A DNA stretch of 64,000 nucleotides from Vibrio sinaloensis (GCF_000808535.1 NZ_JWLV01000015.1:1-64000); one strand, 5' to 3'. Positions 47,727-58,611 are shown, counted from the first letter of the stretch. The notes: generated by a model not told the origin, from the sequence alone. A program made the numbers and translations.

Positions 47727-48761
47727 TTATGCCTCTGCCTTCTTATCGCGAGCAAGAAGATCCTTCGCAGCGAGTCGCGCATCCTTTCCTTGATACAATA
47801 CTTGATAGATTTGATCAACAATTGGCATCTCAACGCCCATGCGTTCAGCCAACAAGAACACTTCTTTGGTATTGCGATAGCCTTCAACCACCTGACCAAT
47901 TTCCGTCTGTGCCGTATCCACATCCTTGCCTTGACCTAAAGCCAAACCAAAGCGGCGGTTACGCGATTGGTTGTCTGTACAAGTCAGTACCAGATCGCCC
48001 AGACCCGCCATGCCCATAAACGTTTCCGCTTGTGCACCAAGAGCAGCGCCCAAGCGGCTCATTTCCGCGAGACCACGGGTAATTAATGCGGTACGTGCGT
48101 TCGCGCCAAAACCAATGCCATCTGACATACCCGCGCCAATTGCAATCACGTTCTTCACCGCGCCGCCCAACTGCATGCCAGTAAAGTCACTGTTTGCGTA
48201 CACTCGGAATGTTTTACTGCAATGAATCTTTTCTTGAAGATCGGCAACAAACTCGGCATCTGGCGAAGCTACTGAGATAGCCGTTGGCATCCCCATCGCT
48301 AACTCTTTCGCAAACGTCGGGCCAGACAACACTGCCAGTGAGTAGCCTTCCCCTAGCGCGTCGTAAGCCACATCTTTTAACAAACGACCCGTTTCTGGCT
48401 CCAACCCTTTCGTTGCCCAGCAGATGCGCGTATCTTCGCGCAGGAAAGGCTTCACGCTGTTCAATACAATACCAAACACATGGCTCGGTACGACAACCAA
48501 AAGGTCACGGCTAGACTGAACCGCTTTTTCTAGATCAGACTCAACGATTAAACTCTCTGGAAAATCAATACCAGGTAGAAACTCATGGTTAGCGCGATCG
48601 GCTTCCAAACGCGCCATGTGTTCTGGCTCGTGCCCCCAGATTACGATGTTCGCACCGTTGCGAGCCAACGAGATCGCGAGCGAGGTGCCGTATGACCCCG
48701 CTCCAAGAACCACCATTGAAATCTCTTTACCGTAGGCATTGTTGGTATTTTTATCTGTCAT
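47727..48761 (-). CDS. gpsA: Glycerol-3-phosphate dehydrogenase [NAD(P)+]
   Basis: Makes sn-glycerol 3-phosphate from DHAP for phospholipid synthesis. The 344-residue protein has the Rossmann motif [13 protein letters not shown] near residues 17-29, the SGPTFAKEL segment, catalytic Lys in [13 protein letters not shown] and [14 protein letters not shown]. The N-terminal ten or so residues are a non-conserved extension and an internal start at the Met near residue 16 is conceivable. Lies between secB and cysE, the usual gammaproteobacterial order. Confidence 0.96.
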   Translation of the reverse strand: MTDKNTNNAYGKEISMVVLGAGSYGTSLAISLARNGANIVIWGHEPEHMARLEADRANHEFLPGIDFPESLIVESDLEKAVQSSRDLLVVVPSHVFGIVLNSVKPFLREDTRICWATKGLEPETGRLLKDVAYDALGEGYSLAVLSGPTFAKELAMGMPTAISVASPDAEFVADLQEKIHCSKTFRVYANSDFTGMQLGGAVKNVIAIGAGMSDGIGFGANARTALITRGLAEMSRLGAALGAQAETFMGMAGLGDLVLTCTDNQSRNRRFGLALGQGKDVDTAQTEIGQVVEGYRNTKEVFLLAERMGVEMPIVDQIYQVLYQGKDARLAAKDLLARDKKAEA

Positions 48762-48849
48762 TGTTCCGCCTGATTGTCGTGTAAGTGACTAGAATCCAGT
48801 TGTCATCGCCTTGATGAGTAAGACGCTGAAAACTCCACTCTACTTAAAG

Positions 48850-48892
48850 AAAAAATGCACAGCGCATCAACATGAAGATACTCTGTGCATTT
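48850..48892 (-). terminator. Terminator-like hairpin after secB
   Basis: AAATGCACAG/CTGTGCATTT pair over 10 bp with a 20-nt loop. The minus strand continues TTTTC. It may partly terminate secB transcripts before gpsA. A second small hairpin (CTCTGT/ACAGAG) lies at 48901-48916. Confidence 0.6.
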
Positions 48893-48924
48893 GATTCCCG
48901 CTCTGTAAAAACAGAGTCAGTCAA

Positions 48925-49392
48925 TTAAGCTTCCGCTTGGCCTTCCGCCTGAGCTTGTTGCTGTAGGTAGTTCATAAACAGTGCATCAAAGTTAACTGGT
49001 GCAAGGTTTAGTTGTGGGAACGTACCTTTAACAACTAGGCTAGAAATCGTTTCACGAGCGTATGGGAATAGAATGTTTGGACAGAACGCACCTAGACAGT
49101 GAGCGAGTTGACCCGCTTCCATTTTCTCTGCTGTGAAAATACCGCCTTGCTGAACTTCACATAGGAACGCTGTCTCTTCTGCATTTTTCACAGTAACAGT
49201 CAAACGAAGCACAACTTCGTAAACACCTTCACCCAGCTCACGACTTTGCGTGTCTAGATCCAGCTTCACATCTGGGTTCCACTCTTTTTGGAACATGTCT
49301 GGTGAATTTGGCGCTTCGAAAGAAACGTCTTTTAGGAAGATACGTTGAATTGCGAAGTTTTGAGCTTCTTGTTGCGGTGCTGCTTCAGCCAT
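48925..49392 (-). CDS. secB: Protein-export chaperone SecB
   Basis: This tetrameric cytosolic chaperone keeps preproteins unfolded and hands them to SecA. The 155-residue protein has the family core [16 protein letters not shown] (17-32) and GIFTAEKM. The conserved [11 protein letters not shown] helix and the AQAE-rich C-terminus follow. ATG at 49390-49392 is preceded by AAAGGA. A 157-nt structured region separates it from the rhodanese gene upstream; in E. coli grxC occupies that position but it is absent here. Confidence 0.97.
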   Translation of the reverse strand: MAEAAPQQEAQNFAIQRIFLKDVSFEAPNSPDMFQKEWNPDVKLDLDTQSRELGEGVYEVVLRLTVTVKNAEETAFLCEVQQGGIFTAEKMEAGQLAHCLGAFCPNILFPYARETISSLVVKGTFPQLNLAPVNFDALFMNYLQQQAQAEGQAEA

Positions 49393-49549
49393 TATAAAAA
49401 TCCTTTAATCTTGAATTACGAGTCTGTTTCGAGACTAACTGAGAGTGCTTACGCTGACTAGGTTTCCACGCTATTTCGTGGGAGTCTTCACATCTCTCAG
49501 CGATAAACGCTGACTTTTCAATCAACGCTCCAAGCATTCGTTGTGTAAA
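49393..49549 (-). other. Structured leader between the rhodanese gene and secB
   Basis: Three hairpins: AGTCT/AGACT (49421-49436), CCACG/CGTGG (49466-49481) and TCAGCG/CGCTGA (49497-49513). A 9-nt direct repeat ACGCTGACT occurs at 49451-49459 and 49507-49515. None has a T-run. It would form the 5' leader of secB if transcription starts near the rhodanese gene end. Confidence 0.5.
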
Positions 49550-49984
49550 TTACTTCTTACCTTTAACCAAAGGTAGGTTTGCTTCATTCCAAGCAATAAG
49601 ACCATTCTTAAGCAAGTTCACTTTTTCAAAGCCTGCTTTCGCTAGAAGGTTAGCGCTCTCTTGCGCCGTTTGACCTGTCTTGCATACTACGATGATTGGG
49701 TCACCTTTGCGGTTTTCAAGGCTACCAAAGTTACCTGCTTTAATATCAGACGGCAAAATGTGAACTGCATCGGTAATATGACCTTTGCGGAACTCATCTT
49801 TCGCACGAATATCAACCACCACACCATTCTCACGGTTCATCAGGGTGGTCACTTCGTTGGCAGTGATTTCTTTGTAGGCTGCTGTCGCAGACTTAACGAT
49901 GTTCATGATAAGGGCGACCAAAAGACCTACCCATACCAGAGATAGAATCATGTTCTCTTGAAAAAATGCGATGTACTCTTGCAT
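49550..49984 (-). CDS. Membrane-anchored rhodanese-domain protein (YibN-like)
   Basis: The 144-residue protein has an N-terminal membrane helix (about 12-32, MILSLVWVGLLVALIMNIV) and a single rhodanese domain (about 45-135) with the active-site loop VVCKTGQTAQES containing Cys near 102. It resembles E. coli YibN, which sits in the same place beside secB and interacts with the SecYEG/YidC membrane machinery. Its sulfurtransferase activity is unproven. It is the first gene of the minus-strand rhodanese-secB-gpsA-cysE group. Confidence 0.88.
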   Translation of the reverse strand: MQEYIAFFQENMILSLVWVGLLVALIMNIVKSATAAYKEITANEVTTLMNRENGVVVDIRAKDEFRKGHITDAVHILPSDIKAGNFGSLENRKGDPIIVVCKTGQTAQESANLLAKAGFEKVNLLKNGLIAWNEANLPLVKGKK

Positions 49985-50130
49985 GTCCTGTGCTCTTCGA
50001 TGATAGAGCTGCTACTTCAAATATGAAGGCGATAGCAGCTCTAGACTAAAATTCAGATTGGGAGTATAGCGAGGTTAAGGTGCCTAAGCGAGCCAAATGC
50101 ACGCACAATCCCCATCTGTTGCGTATTTCG

Positions 50131-51102
50131 TCACGCTCTTGGGAATGGGAAAGCGGTTACCTGATCAATGTGATCACAGCCGATCGCCAGCATAATCAGG
50201 CGATCAACGCCCAGTGCGACGCCCGCGCACTCTGGAAGCCCCGATTCCAAAGCAGCGATCAGGTGATGATCAATCGGTTGAGGATCTAGCCTCATCTCAA
50301 CGCGCTTAGCGTTGTCTTGCTCAAAACGTTTCAACTGCTCTTTGGGGTTATCCAGCTCATGGAAGCCGTTTGCCAGTTCAATCCCTTTAAAGTAGACCTC
50401 AAAACGATCGGCGACCCTTGGATCCTGTCGATTTATTTTCGCCAAAGCGGCTTGGGAGGCTGGGAAATCATAAACAAATGCCGGAGTCTTTTGGCCTATC
50501 TTAGCTTCGACACCGATGCTAAATAGCAATTGCAGCAGGGTATCGCGATCGTCTTCAGGCTCTGCAATATCACTCAACCCCAGCTTTGCCGCCAGCGCTT
50601 TGAGTTCCTGCATCGAACCTTCTAACGGGCACACACCAAGTACGTCCATGAAAGCTTGCTGGTAAGTCATTCGCTCAGCAGCGCCGCACTTCAATACCCG
50701 TTGCAGTAGGTGGTCCATCTCATCCATTAACTGGTGATGATCAAAGCCAACTCGGTACCACTCGAGCATAGTGAATTCAGGGTTGTGGTAACGGCCATTC
50801 TCTTCATTACGAAATGCTTTATTGATCTGATAAATACAACCACTACCCGCCGCCAAGAGGCGCTTCATATGGAACTCTGGGCTCGTCATAAAATAGAGCT
50901 TACTGCCGTCGGCGTAACCTGGACCAACAAACTCCGTTTGGAACGTGTGTAAGTGAACATCGGTCACCGTCGCATGGCTCATTGCGGGTGTGTCAACTTC
51001 CAATACATCACGCTCTAGGAAAAACTGACGGATCTGGTTCAACAAATGCGCACGCTGACGCAATTGTTCTACCGAAGCGGTGGGCTGCCAATTTTGGTTC
51101 AT
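50131..51102 (-). CDS. epmA: EF-P--(R)-beta-lysine ligase EpmA
   Basis: This paralogue of class II lysyl-tRNA synthetase attaches (R)-beta-lysine, made by EpmB, to Lys34 of EF-P. The 323-residue protein is the catalytic core only and lacks the anticodon-binding domain. Class II motifs: motif 2 [20 protein letters not shown] near residues 98-117, and motif 3 [12 protein letters not shown] near 296-307. Divergent from frdABCD, as in E. coli. Together with efp and epmB near 7-8 kb, the window holds both genes for making and attaching beta-lysine; EpmC (hydroxylase) is not seen here. Confidence 0.95.
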   Translation of the reverse strand: MNQNWQPTASVEQLRQRAHLLNQIRQFFLERDVLEVDTPAMSHATVTDVHLHTFQTEFVGPGYADGSKLYFMTSPEFHMKRLLAAGSGCIYQINKAFRNEENGRYHNPEFTMLEWYRVGFDHHQLMDEMDHLLQRVLKCGAAERMTYQQAFMDVLGVCPLEGSMQELKALAAKLGLSDIAEPEDDRDTLLQLLFSIGVEAKIGQKTPAFVYDFPASQAALAKINRQDPRVADRFEVYFKGIELANGFHELDNPKEQLKRFEQDNAKRVEMRLDPQPIDHHLIAALESGLPECAGVALGVDRLIMLAIGCDHIDQVTAFPFPRA

Positions 51103-51529
51103 AGGAACTCTCTTTAGATGTTTGATGGCGGCAAAGTATCAATTTTGTTCTTCTTTGCCTAGTGAGCGCCATTTTACCGACTTAGATGCTTCAAAGCAGC
51201 ATTAAAATGGGCAAATATGAAGCAAGCATTTCGCGTATTACAGCTCAAAAAACATCCGTCGCAACACGAACTATCCATGCCTGTAATGTCACGCAACAGC
51301 CGTTTAACAAAGTTCCTCGCAAGCCAAAAAGTCATAAAATCCTTTGCCGTGATTGCAGTCACATAACCTGCAAAATTTATGCTCTTACATGCATTAGTGG
51401 AGCAAAAACCTAATTACATCAATTTTTCTGAAAAAAAGCTCTTCTACACTAACCCTACCACTTTTGGGGAGTAACCCCATTTTATTATAACAAGCGGATA
51501 TTTCCGCAATTTCACACTGGAGGATAACT
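51103..51529. promoter_or_regulatory. Divergent control region between epmA and frdA
   Basis: This 427-bp stretch holds no gene I can support. Short ORFs in it lack ribosome sites and family resemblance. It must carry the frdABCD promoter and the epmA promoter. An ATCAA half-site at 51418-51422 could be part of an FNR site, but the partner half is poor. A TTGAT...ATCAA pair at 51122-51142 has the wrong spacing for FNR. The frdA ribosome site TGGAGGAT lies at its end. Confidence 0.5.
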
Positions 51530-53347
51530 GTGCAAACTATCACCACAGATATCGCAGTGATCGGCGCAGGCGGCGCTGGTCTTCGCACTGCTATTGCAGC
51601 AGCTGAAGCAAACCCTGACTTAGAAGTTGCTCTGATTTCTAAAGTGTACCCGATGCGTTCTCACACGGTCGCTGCAGAAGGTGGCTCAGCCGCAGTTATC
51701 AAGGATGAAGACAGCTTAGACAACCATTTCAACGATACCGTTGGCGGTGGTGACTGGCTTTGTGAACAGGATGTCGTTGAGTACTTCGTAAAGAATGCAA
51801 CTCGTGAAATGATTCAAATGGAACAGTGGGGCTGTCCATGGAGCCGTAAAGAAAACGGCGAAGTGAACGTTCGCCGTTTCGGTGGCATGAAAGTAGAACG
51901 TACTTGGTTCGCTGCCGACAAAACTGGCTTCCACATGCTTCATACCCTATTCCAGACGTCGATGAAGTACGACAACATCAAACGTTTTGATGAGTATTTT
52001 GTTGTGGATCTGCTTGTTGATGAAGGTGAGGTTCAAGGCCTGATCGCGATTCACATGTCAGAAGGTGAATTAGTGACCATCAAAGCAAAATCCGTTGTAT
52101 TGGCAACAGGTGGCGCAGGTCGCGTTTACCACTGTAACACCAACGGCGGCATCGTAACGGGCGACGGCATGGCGATGGCTTACCGCCACGGCGTTCCTCT
52201 ACGTGATATGGAATTCGTTCAATACCACCCAACGGGTCTTCCTGGCACAGGTATCCTGATGACTGAAGGTTGTCGTGGTGAAGGCGGTATCATCGTTAAC
52301 AAAGATGGCTATCGTTACCTACAAGACTACGGCATGGGCCCTGAGACTCCAGTGGGTCAACCTAAAAACAAATACATGGAACTTGGTCCTCGAGACAAAG
52401 TTTCGCAAGCGTTCTGGCATGAACAGCAAAAAGGCAACACCATCAAACACCCTCTTGGTGATGTCGTACACCTAGACCTTCGCCACCTAGGTGAAGAGTA
52501 TCTGCAAGAGCGTCTCCCGTTTATCTGTGAACTAGCGAAAGCTTACGTGAACGTTGACCCTGCAAAAGAGCCAATTCCAATTCGTCCAACGGTTCACTAC
52601 ACCATGGGTGGTATTGAAACCAACGGCGAATGTGAAACTCGCATCAAAGGTCTGTTCGCGGTTGGTGAATGTGCGTCTGTTGGTCTTCACGGTGCAAACC
52701 GTCTAGGTTCTAACTCGCTGGCTGAGTTCGTGGTATTCGGTCGCGTTGCGGGTGAGCAGGCAGTGAAACGTGCAGCAGAGTTTAAAGGCTGGAACGAAGA
52801 GTCAATTGCAGCTCAGGTGAAAGCAGTTGAAGAGCGCATTGCCGCACTGATGAACCAAGAAGGTGATGAAAACTGGGCAACCATCCGCACTGAAATGGGT
52901 CACACCATGGAAGCAGGTTGTGGTATCTACCGCCAAGAAGATCTAATGCAAGCAACGATTGAAAAAATCACTGAGCTGAAAGAGCGTTACAAGCGCATTA
53001 GCATCAAAGACAAAGGCAAGGTGTTCAACACAGACCTTCTTTACGCTATCGAAGTCGGTTACGGCCTAGAGGTGGCAGAAGCGATGGTTCACTCTGCAAT
53101 CTTGCGTAAAGAGTCACGTGGTGCGCACCAGCGTCTAGACGATGGTTGTACAGAGCGTGATGACGTGAACTTCCTGAAACACTCTCTCGCATTCTTCAAA
53201 GAAGACTCTGCACCAAGTATCGACTACAGCAATGTGACGATTACTAAGTCACAACCAAAAGCACGTCTATACGGTGAAGCAGCAGAGAAAGCCGCTGCAG
53301 AAGAAGCAGCGCAAGCGGCAGAGAAGCAGGCAGAGGAGCAAGCATAA
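51530..53347 (+). CDS. frdA: Fumarate reductase flavoprotein subunit
   Basis: Catalytic subunit of membrane-bound quinol:fumarate reductase, the terminal enzyme of anaerobic fumarate respiration. The 605-residue protein has the FAD-binding [18 protein letters not shown] (9-26) and the FAD-linking His45 in [10 protein letters not shown]. The substrate region is [15 protein letters not shown], with [13 protein letters not shown] and HYTMGGIET. The Ala/Glu-rich tail (about 583-605) is longer than in E. coli. It starts at GTG with TGGAGGAT upstream. frdB overlaps its stop by 1 nt. Confidence 0.97.
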   Translation: MQTITTDIAVIGAGGAGLRTAIAAAEANPDLEVALISKVYPMRSHTVAAEGGSAAVIKDEDSLDNHFNDTVGGGDWLCEQDVVEYFVKNATREMIQMEQWGCPWSRKENGEVNVRRFGGMKVERTWFAADKTGFHMLHTLFQTSMKYDNIKRFDEYFVVDLLVDEGEVQGLIAIHMSEGELVTIKAKSVVLATGGAGRVYHCNTNGGIVTGDGMAMAYRHGVPLRDMEFVQYHPTGLPGTGILMTEGCRGEGGIIVNKDGYRYLQDYGMGPETPVGQPKNKYMELGPRDKVSQAFWHEQQKGNTIKHPLGDVVHLDLRHLGEEYLQERLPFICELAKAYVNVDPAKEPIPIRPTVHYTMGGIETNGECETRIKGLFAVGECASVGLHGANRLGSNSLAEFVVFGRVAGEQAVKRAAEFKGWNEESIAAQVKAVEERIAALMNQEGDENWATIRTEMGHTMEAGCGIYRQEDLMQATIEKITELKERYKRISIKDKGKVFNTDLLYAIEVGYGLEVAEAMVHSAILRKESRGAHQRLDDGCTERDDVNFLKHSLAFFKEDSAPSIDYSNVTITKSQPKARLYGEAAEKAAAEEAAQAAEKQAEEQA

Positions 53348-54111
53348 TGTCAGCAAATCGCATCCAAAAAGTAGAAGTTCTGCGTTATGACCCAGAGAAA
53401 GACGCAGAACCGCATTTTCAAACCTTTGAAGTGCCATTTGATGAAACCATGTCAACGCTTGATGCGCTTGGCTACATCAAAGACAACCTAGACAAAGACC
53501 TGTCTTACCGCTGGTCTTGTCGTATGGCGATCTGTGGTTCCTGCGGCATTATGGTCAACGGCGTGCCTAAACTTGCGTGTAAGAGCTTCCTACGTGATTA
53601 CCCAAATGGTGTGAAGATCGAGCCACTAGCAAACTTCCCAATTGAGAAAGATTTGATCGTTGATATGACGCCATTCATCGAGCGCCTAGAAGCCATCAAA
53701 CCTTACATCATTGGTAACGACCGCAAACCAGAAGACGGCACGAACCTACAAACACCAGAGCAAATGGCGAAGTACAAGCAGTTTGCTGGCTGTATCAACT
53801 GTGGTCTGTGCTACGCAGCCTGTCCTCAGTTTGGTTTGAACCCTGAGTTCATCGGCCCTGCAGCCCTCACTCTGGCACACCGTTACAACCTAGACAGCCG
53901 TGACAACGGTAAAGATGAGCGCATGGCGTTAATCAATGGCGAGAATGGCGCTTGGGGTTGTACCTTCGTCGGTTACTGTTCTGAAGTGTGTCCGAAAAAC
54001 GTAGACCCAGCAGCAGCGGTAAACCAAGGCAAAGTAGAGTCTTCAATGGACTTCGTTATCTCCATGTTCAAGCCTGATGGCACTCCAACAAAAACAGCAG
54101 AGGAGGCGTAA
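53347..54111 (+). CDS. frdB: Fumarate reductase iron-sulfur subunit
   Basis: Carries electrons from menaquinol to FrdA through three clusters. The 254-residue protein has the 2Fe-2S ligands in [16 protein letters not shown] with a later Cys, the 4Fe-4S motif [12 protein letters not shown] and the 3Fe-4S/4Fe-4S motif region [17 protein letters not shown]. The ATG overlaps the frdA stop (TAATG), indicating coupling. One base separates its stop from the frdC start. Confidence 0.97.
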   Translation: MSANRIQKVEVLRYDPEKDAEPHFQTFEVPFDETMSTLDALGYIKDNLDKDLSYRWSCRMAICGSCGIMVNGVPKLACKSFLRDYPNGVKIEPLANFPIEKDLIVDMTPFIERLEAIKPYIIGNDRKPEDGTNLQTPEQMAKYKQFAGCINCGLCYAACPQFGLNPEFIGPAALTLAHRYNLDSRDNGKDERMALINGENGAWGCTFVGYCSEVCPKNVDPAAAVNQGKVESSMDFVISMFKPDGTPTKTAEEA

Positions 54112-54112
54112 G

Positions 54113-54496
54113 ATGAGTAACCGTAAACCTTACGTTCGTGAAGTAAAACGTACATGGTGGAAAGATCATCCGTTTTACCGCTTCTACATGCTGCGTGAAG
54201 CAACCGTACTGCCTTTGGTGCTATTTACTTTGTTCCTGACATTTGGTCTTGGCGCACTCGTAAAAGGCCCAGAAGCATGGCAAACCTGGCTCGGCTTTAT
54301 GGCTAACCCTGTGGTAGTAGCGATTAACATCGTGGCTCTGTTAGGTAGCCTCCTGCACGCACAAACCTTCTTCAGCATGATGCCTCAGGTAATGCCGATT
54401 CGTTTGAAAGGTAAGCCTGTCGATAAGAAGATCATTGTTCTGACTCAATGGGCTGCTGTCGCTTTCATCTCACTTGTCGTCTTGGTCATCGTGTAA
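54113..54496 (+). CDS. frdC: Fumarate reductase membrane subunit C
   Basis: One of two membrane anchors of fumarate reductase, forming the menaquinol site with FrdD. The 127-residue protein begins MSNRKPYVREVKRTWWKDHPFYRFYMLREATV in two conserved stretches and has three hydrophobic helices. GAGGCG precedes the ATG. An in-frame upstream extension overlaps frdB and is not used. Confidence 0.95.
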   Translation: MSNRKPYVREVKRTWWKDHPFYRFYMLREATVLPLVLFTLFLTFGLGALVKGPEAWQTWLGFMANPVVVAINIVALLGSLLHAQTFFSMMPQVMPIRLKGKPVDKKIIVLTQWAAVAFISLVVLVIV

Positions 54497-54508
54497 GGAG
54501 CTTTAACA

Positions 54509-54886
54509 ATGAAACCAAATTTTTCAGTAGATAGAGCACCAAAGCGTTCTGATGAGCCAATCTGGTGGGGCCTATTTGGCGCAGGTGGTACTTGGTTTGC
54601 GATGATTACACCTGTTACGATTTTAGTGCTGGGTATTTTGGTACCTTTAGGCGTCATCAATGCTGATGCACTAAGTTATGAGCGTGTGTCTGAGTTTGCC
54701 ACCAGCATCATTGGTGCACTGTTCATTATCGGTACACTCGCACTGCCAATGTGGCATGCCATGCACCGTGTACACCACGGTATGCACGACCTTAAGTTCC
54801 ATACTGGTGTCGTTGGCAAAGTGGCGTGTTACGCGTTTGCAGGTTTAATTTCTGCCCTAGCGGTAATCTTTATCTTTATGATTTAA
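54509..54886 (+). CDS. frdD: Fumarate reductase membrane subunit D
   Basis: Second membrane anchor of fumarate reductase. The 125-residue protein has three hydrophobic helices, the N-terminal [15 protein letters not shown] motif and the conserved [13 protein letters not shown] histidine-rich loop. AAGGAG precedes the ATG, 12 bp after the frdC stop. Last gene of the operon, closed by a strong terminator. Confidence 0.95.
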   Translation: MKPNFSVDRAPKRSDEPIWWGLFGAGGTWFAMITPVTILVLGILVPLGVINADALSYERVSEFATSIIGALFIIGTLALPMWHAMHRVHHGMHDLKFHTGVVGKVACYAFAGLISALAVIFIFMI

Positions 54887-54902
54887 GAGACAAGCTAAAA
54901 TC

Positions 54903-54937
54903 AAAAAGAGGCTGATAGATACTATCAGCCTCTTTTT
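54903..54937. terminator. Bidirectional terminator after frdD
   Basis: AAAGAGGCTGATAG/CTATCAGCCTCTTTT, about 14 bp with a 3-nt loop; T-runs on both strands. It serves convergent frdD and the band-7 gene. Confidence 0.87.
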
Positions 54938-54971
54938 TCATACCTTCTCGAGCTTTAGGTTACCCATGTAC

Positions 54972-56375
54972 CTATTGCTGGGTCACCTTCTTCGTTTGGT
55001 CCATAAGCCCCAAGGCGCCAAAGCCAGTGATTACGTCCAAGTTGGTTTTTAAGCCTGTTTCATCACTACCACCGATGTAGTTTTGCGGCATCTGAACTTG
55101 GAAGTTCTGCAAATTACTGTACAACGAGTTCGCCACATCGCGATTTAGCTCCGCTAGGTACACTTCACGGTTAGCGCCCAATGCGGCGTACTTCGCTTTT
55201 AGAACTTCTGCTTCAGCCCGACCTTTTTCAAGTATCGCTTTGGCTTCAAATTCTGCCGATAGCGCATTCGCTTTTTGGATGGCTAGGTTGGCTTCTGCTA
55301 TCGCGAGCTCTTTCTCTTTTTCGACTTCAGCAAGACGTTTGGTTTTTTCAACTTCAACGATCTCACGCTCTGCAATTTGCCTCGCTACTTCAACCTCTTT
55401 CTGCTGAGCAATGATCGCCAGTTCCTTCTGACGCTGAGCGTCTTGTACTTCACGAGTTCGCTGGATCTCTTTTCGCAACTGCTCAGTTTCAGCTTGAGCT
55501 TTCGACGTCTCTTGCTCCTGAATTGCACGGATACGGTCGGCAACCAAACGCTTTTTGTCCGCTAATAGCTGATCAAGCTGCTTCTCTGGCTGAGGATCGC
55601 CAATGGTTACCTGAGTCACTTGGATACCGTACTGCTGCAGAGGGTTGTCTTGACGAATCGGTTGACCACTTGAGTCCACAACTGGCACGGTTTTCCAGAC
55701 CAGCTGATTGGTGCGTTGCAACTGATTAGCATTCGATTGATCAACCCCTACTGGAGCAAGATCCAACTGTTCGACTTCAACCTGACGACGCTCTGTGGTG
55801 TAGATGCCATCACGCAGTTGATCGCCAAGCTTAGATTTAAACTGGTTCAGCCCACCCTGAAAGAACTCTTCACCAGTGTATTGAGTTGCGGTAATCACCG
55901 TCACGTTACGCGCATTTTTCACCAGCAAGGCATCAATTAAGTTGCTGTTGTTGCGAAACTCTCGGTGCATTTTCTTCACTGCTTCTGGATCATTACTCAA
56001 TTTGAAGCGAAATGTCACCGGGATTTGACCAATATAAGTATCGGCAAAACGCACTTGCACGGGATCAAGACGTTGATAAAAGTCTTCCCCTTTGCTGTTG
56101 CCGAATGAAACCGTAATCACCTGATCATACTGAGTGATTTTGGAAAGAAACGGCATTCTGAAGTGAATTCCAGGCTCGGTGAATACATCCAGTTCACCGG
56201 TGATGTTGTTTTGATGCACGTAACTGTAACCCGCGTCAGTCATCAAAACAGAGCTATTAATCGTTAAACCCAATGCGAGCAGCGGCACACCAAATACCGC
56301 GGCTTTTATTCCTCGGTGTAGCATCTGGCGACGCTGTTCGACTTTCGTTGTCTGTCCTAAGCCAATATCGTTCAT
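54972..56375 (-). CDS. SPFH/band-7 (prohibitin-like) membrane protein
   Basis: This 467-residue protein has a single N-terminal membrane helix (about 21-40), then an SPFH/band-7 domain (about 45-235; VFTEPGIHFRMPFLSK, RFADTYIGQIPVTFRFKL), and a long charged coiled coil rich in Glu, Lys, Arg and Gln (about 265-410) typical of ring-forming prohibitin/flotillin/HflKC-like scaffolds. A short C-terminal region follows. It resembles no named enterobacterial SPFH member (HflK, HflC, QmcA) clearly. TAGGAG precedes the ATG at 56375. Convergent with frdD and downstream of hslU's terminator. Function unknown; membrane organisation or protease control are possibilities. Confidence 0.85.
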   Translation of the reverse strand: MNDIGLGQTTKVEQRRQMLHRGIKAAVFGVPLLALGLTINSSVLMTDAGYSYVHQNNITGELDVFTEPGIHFRMPFLSKITQYDQVITVSFGNSKGEDFYQRLDPVQVRFADTYIGQIPVTFRFKLSNDPEAVKKMHREFRNNSNLIDALLVKNARNVTVITATQYTGEEFFQGGLNQFKSKLGDQLRDGIYTTERRQVEVEQLDLAPVGVDQSNANQLQRTNQLVWKTVPVVDSSGQPIRQDNPLQQYGIQVTQVTIGDPQPEKQLDQLLADKKRLVADRIRAIQEQETSKAQAETEQLRKEIQRTREVQDAQRQKELAIIAQQKEVEVARQIAEREIVEVEKTKRLAEVEKEKELAIAEANLAIQKANALSAEFEAKAILEKGRAEAEVLKAKYAALGANREVYLAELNRDVANSLYSNLQNFQVQMPQNYIGGSDETGLKTNLDVITGFGALGLMDQTKKVTQQ

Positions 56376-56557
56376 TCTAATTCTCCTATACGTTGAATGA
56401 GTTCTCTTAAAACCAAACAAAAACAGAATGTTATAGAGACTCGCTTCAACGGCGTTAAATGTAACAAAACATTTAACTTAGGAATAATCGAAAGATTCAC
56501 ATTAATTACATGTTTTTTCCGAAATATACACAAATCTTATTTATGAGCCACAGATAC

Positions 56558-56583
56558 AAAAACGCCGACCTTAAGGTCGGCGC
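56558..56583 (-). terminator. Intrinsic terminator of hslU
   Basis: CGCCGACCTTAAGGTCGGCG palindromic stem; five T follow on the minus strand. It starts about 18 nt after the hslU stop. Confidence 0.85.
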
Positions 56584-56600
56584 TTTCAATACTTCACTGA

Positions 56601-57935
56601 TTAAAGAATAAAGCGGCTTAGATCTTCATCTTCAATGGTATCGCCCAGTTTAGCTTTCACGTAGTCAGCATCGATGGTTAGCTTAGAGCCTGATTTATCT
56701 GTCGCTTCAAACGAGATCTCATCCATCAAGCGTTCCATTACAGTGTGCAAGCGACGAGCGCCAATGTTTTCCGTGGTTTCGTTAACCGTCCACGCCGCTT
56801 CAGCGATTTGCGTGATGCCGTCTTCAGTAAACTCGATATCAACATCTTCGGTCTTCATTAGCGCAACGTATTGCTCTGTTAGAGACGCTTTTGGCTCCGT
56901 CAAAATACGTTTGAAGTCATTGCTTGAAAGTGCTTCAAGTTCAACACGAATAGGCAGACGACCTTGCAGCTCAGGAATCAAATCTGATGGTTTCGCCACT
57001 TGGAATGCACCTGAAGCCACAAACAGAATGTGGTCTGTTTTAACCATGCCGTGCTTGGTTGACACTGTACTACCTTCGATTAGAGGCAGTAAGTCACGCT
57101 GTACACCTTCACGAGAAACGTCAGGGCCTGAGCTTTCACCGCGCTTACAGATCTTGTCGATTTCATCAATGAAGACGATGCCGTTGTTCTCAACGTTAAA
57201 GATTGCCTGTTCTTTTAGCTCTTCCTGGTTGACCAGTTTTGCCGCTTCTTCTTCCGTCAAAGCTTTGAATGCATCTTTGATTTTCAGCTTGCGCTTCTTC
57301 TTGGTGTCACCCGCGAGGTTTTGGAACATGCCTTGAAGCTGATTCGTCATCTCTTCCATGCCCGGAGGTGCCATGATTTCCACACCCATTTGCGGCGCAG
57401 CCACATCAATTTCAATCTCTTTGTCGTCTAGCTTGCCTTCACGCAGCTTCTTACGGAAGATTTGACGAGTGTTTGATGAGCTTTCATCTTGCTGCTCATT
57501 CTGGCCCCAAGCATCACGCGCTGGCGGCAGTAGCGCGTCAAGAATGCGCTCTTCGGCTTGTTCTTCAGCACGGAATTTTACTTTTTCCATCGCTTGCTGG
57601 TGCGTCATTTTGATTGCTACGTCTGTCAGATCGCGGATGATGGTTTCCACTTCCTTACCTACGTAGCCAACTTCGGTAAACTTCGTCGCTTCAACTTTAA
57701 TGAATGGCGCATTGGCCAGTTTCGCCAGACGACGAGCGATTTCTGTTTTACCTACACCAGTTGGACCAATCATTAGGATGTTCTTCGGTGTCACTTCAAC
57801 ACGCAAGCTCTCTTCAAGCTGCATACGACGCCAGCGGTTACGCAGCGCAATCGCAACTGAGCGTTTCGCGTTTTCTTGACCAATGATATGGCGGTTTAGT
57901 TCATGAACAATTTCGCGAGGAGTCATTTCAGACAT
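56601..57935 (-). CDS. hslU: ATP-dependent protease ATPase subunit HslU (ClpY)
   Basis: Hexameric AAA+ unfoldase that feeds substrates to HslV. The 444-residue protein has Walker A GPTGVGKT at 57-64, the pore loop GYVGKEVE, an inserted I-domain (about 110-240) and Walker [11 protein letters not shown] near 254-263. The C-terminus ends [10 protein letters not shown], the tail that docks into HslV. AAGGAAAC precedes the ATG; hslV ends 37 bp upstream. Operon hslVU, a heat-shock pair in enterobacteria. Confidence 0.97.
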   Translation of the reverse strand: MSEMTPREIVHELNRHIIGQENAKRSVAIALRNRWRRMQLEESLRVEVTPKNILMIGPTGVGKTEIARRLAKLANAPFIKVEATKFTEVGYVGKEVETIIRDLTDVAIKMTHQQAMEKVKFRAEEQAEERILDALLPPARDAWGQNEQQDESSSNTRQIFRKKLREGKLDDKEIEIDVAAPQMGVEIMAPPGMEEMTNQLQGMFQNLAGDTKKKRKLKIKDAFKALTEEEAAKLVNQEELKEQAIFNVENNGIVFIDEIDKICKRGESSGPDVSREGVQRDLLPLIEGSTVSTKHGMVKTDHILFVASGAFQVAKPSDLIPELQGRLPIRVELEALSSNDFKRILTEPKASLTEQYVALMKTEDVDIEFTEDGITQIAEAAWTVNETTENIGARRLHTVMERLMDEISFEATDKSGSKLTIDADYVKAKLGDTIEDEDLSRFIL

Positions 57936-57972
57936 AATCAGTTTCCTTAAATTTGTTTGCCACTATCTTTGG

Positions 57973-58518
57973 TTATTCAGCGATTTTCTCAGCTGGAATT
58001 TCTAGTTCTTCAATAGTGTGGTGATGGTTAGTGAATACACAGATATCACCGGCAATTTTCAGTGATTTCTCTGCGATTTCACGCGCATCTAATTCAGTGT
58101 TCTCAAGCAGTGCCGTTGCCGCGGCTTGAGCAAAGTTGCCCCCTGAACCAATCGCAATCAGATCGTTTTCAGGCTGAACGACATCACCGTTACCCGTAAT
58201 GATAAGTGATGCTGTTTCGTCAGCCACTGCTAGCAGAGCTTCTAACTTACGAAGTGCGCGATCGCTACGCCAATCTTTTGCCAGCTCCACTGCTGCTTTG
58301 GTCAAATGACCTTGATGCATCTGCAGCTTACTTTCAAACTTTTCAAACAGCGTGAAAGCATCAGCCGTGCCACCAGCAAAGCCCGCTAGAACTTTGTTGT
58401 TATAGAGGCGACGCACTTTGCGCGCATTGCCCTTCATTACTGTGTTACCTAGAGATACTTGTCCATCACCAGCGATGACGACTTTGTTATTACGACGTAC
58501 AGATACAATGGTAGTCAC
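57973..58518 (-). CDS. hslV: ATP-dependent protease subunit HslV (ClpQ)
   Basis: Peptidase dodecamer of the HslUV protease, proteasome-like. The 181-residue precursor begins MTTIVSVRR, and Thr2 becomes the N-terminal nucleophile after Met removal. Catalytic Lys is in GNARKVRRL and the [14 protein letters not shown] segment is conserved. It starts at GTG (58516-58518). It lies 128 bp downstream of ftsN, behind the ftsN terminator. Confidence 0.97.
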   Translation of the reverse strand: MTTIVSVRRNNKVVIAGDGQVSLGNTVMKGNARKVRRLYNNKVLAGFAGGTADAFTLFEKFESKLQMHQGHLTKAAVELAKDWRSDRALRKLEALLAVADETASLIITGNGDVVQPENDLIAIGSGGNFAQAAATALLENTELDAREIAEKSLKIAGDICVFTNHHHTIEELEIPAEKIAE

Positions 58519-58611
58519 GAGTAGGGCCTCATAGTTGTTTTAATCTCAGTGTTAAAGATTATATGAGGCTACCCAAAGAGGATTTCAAGGGAACAACCTT
58601 GAGATAGAAAT

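Noticed and set aside
51122..51142. TTGAT...ATCAA dyad as an FNR site upstream of epmA
   Set aside because: FNR boxes need a 4-nt spacer; here it is 11 nt, and the site is far from frdA.
51174..51413. Short ORFs in the epmA-frdA gap
   Set aside because: They overlap each other on opposite strands, have no clear ribosome sites and resemble no family.
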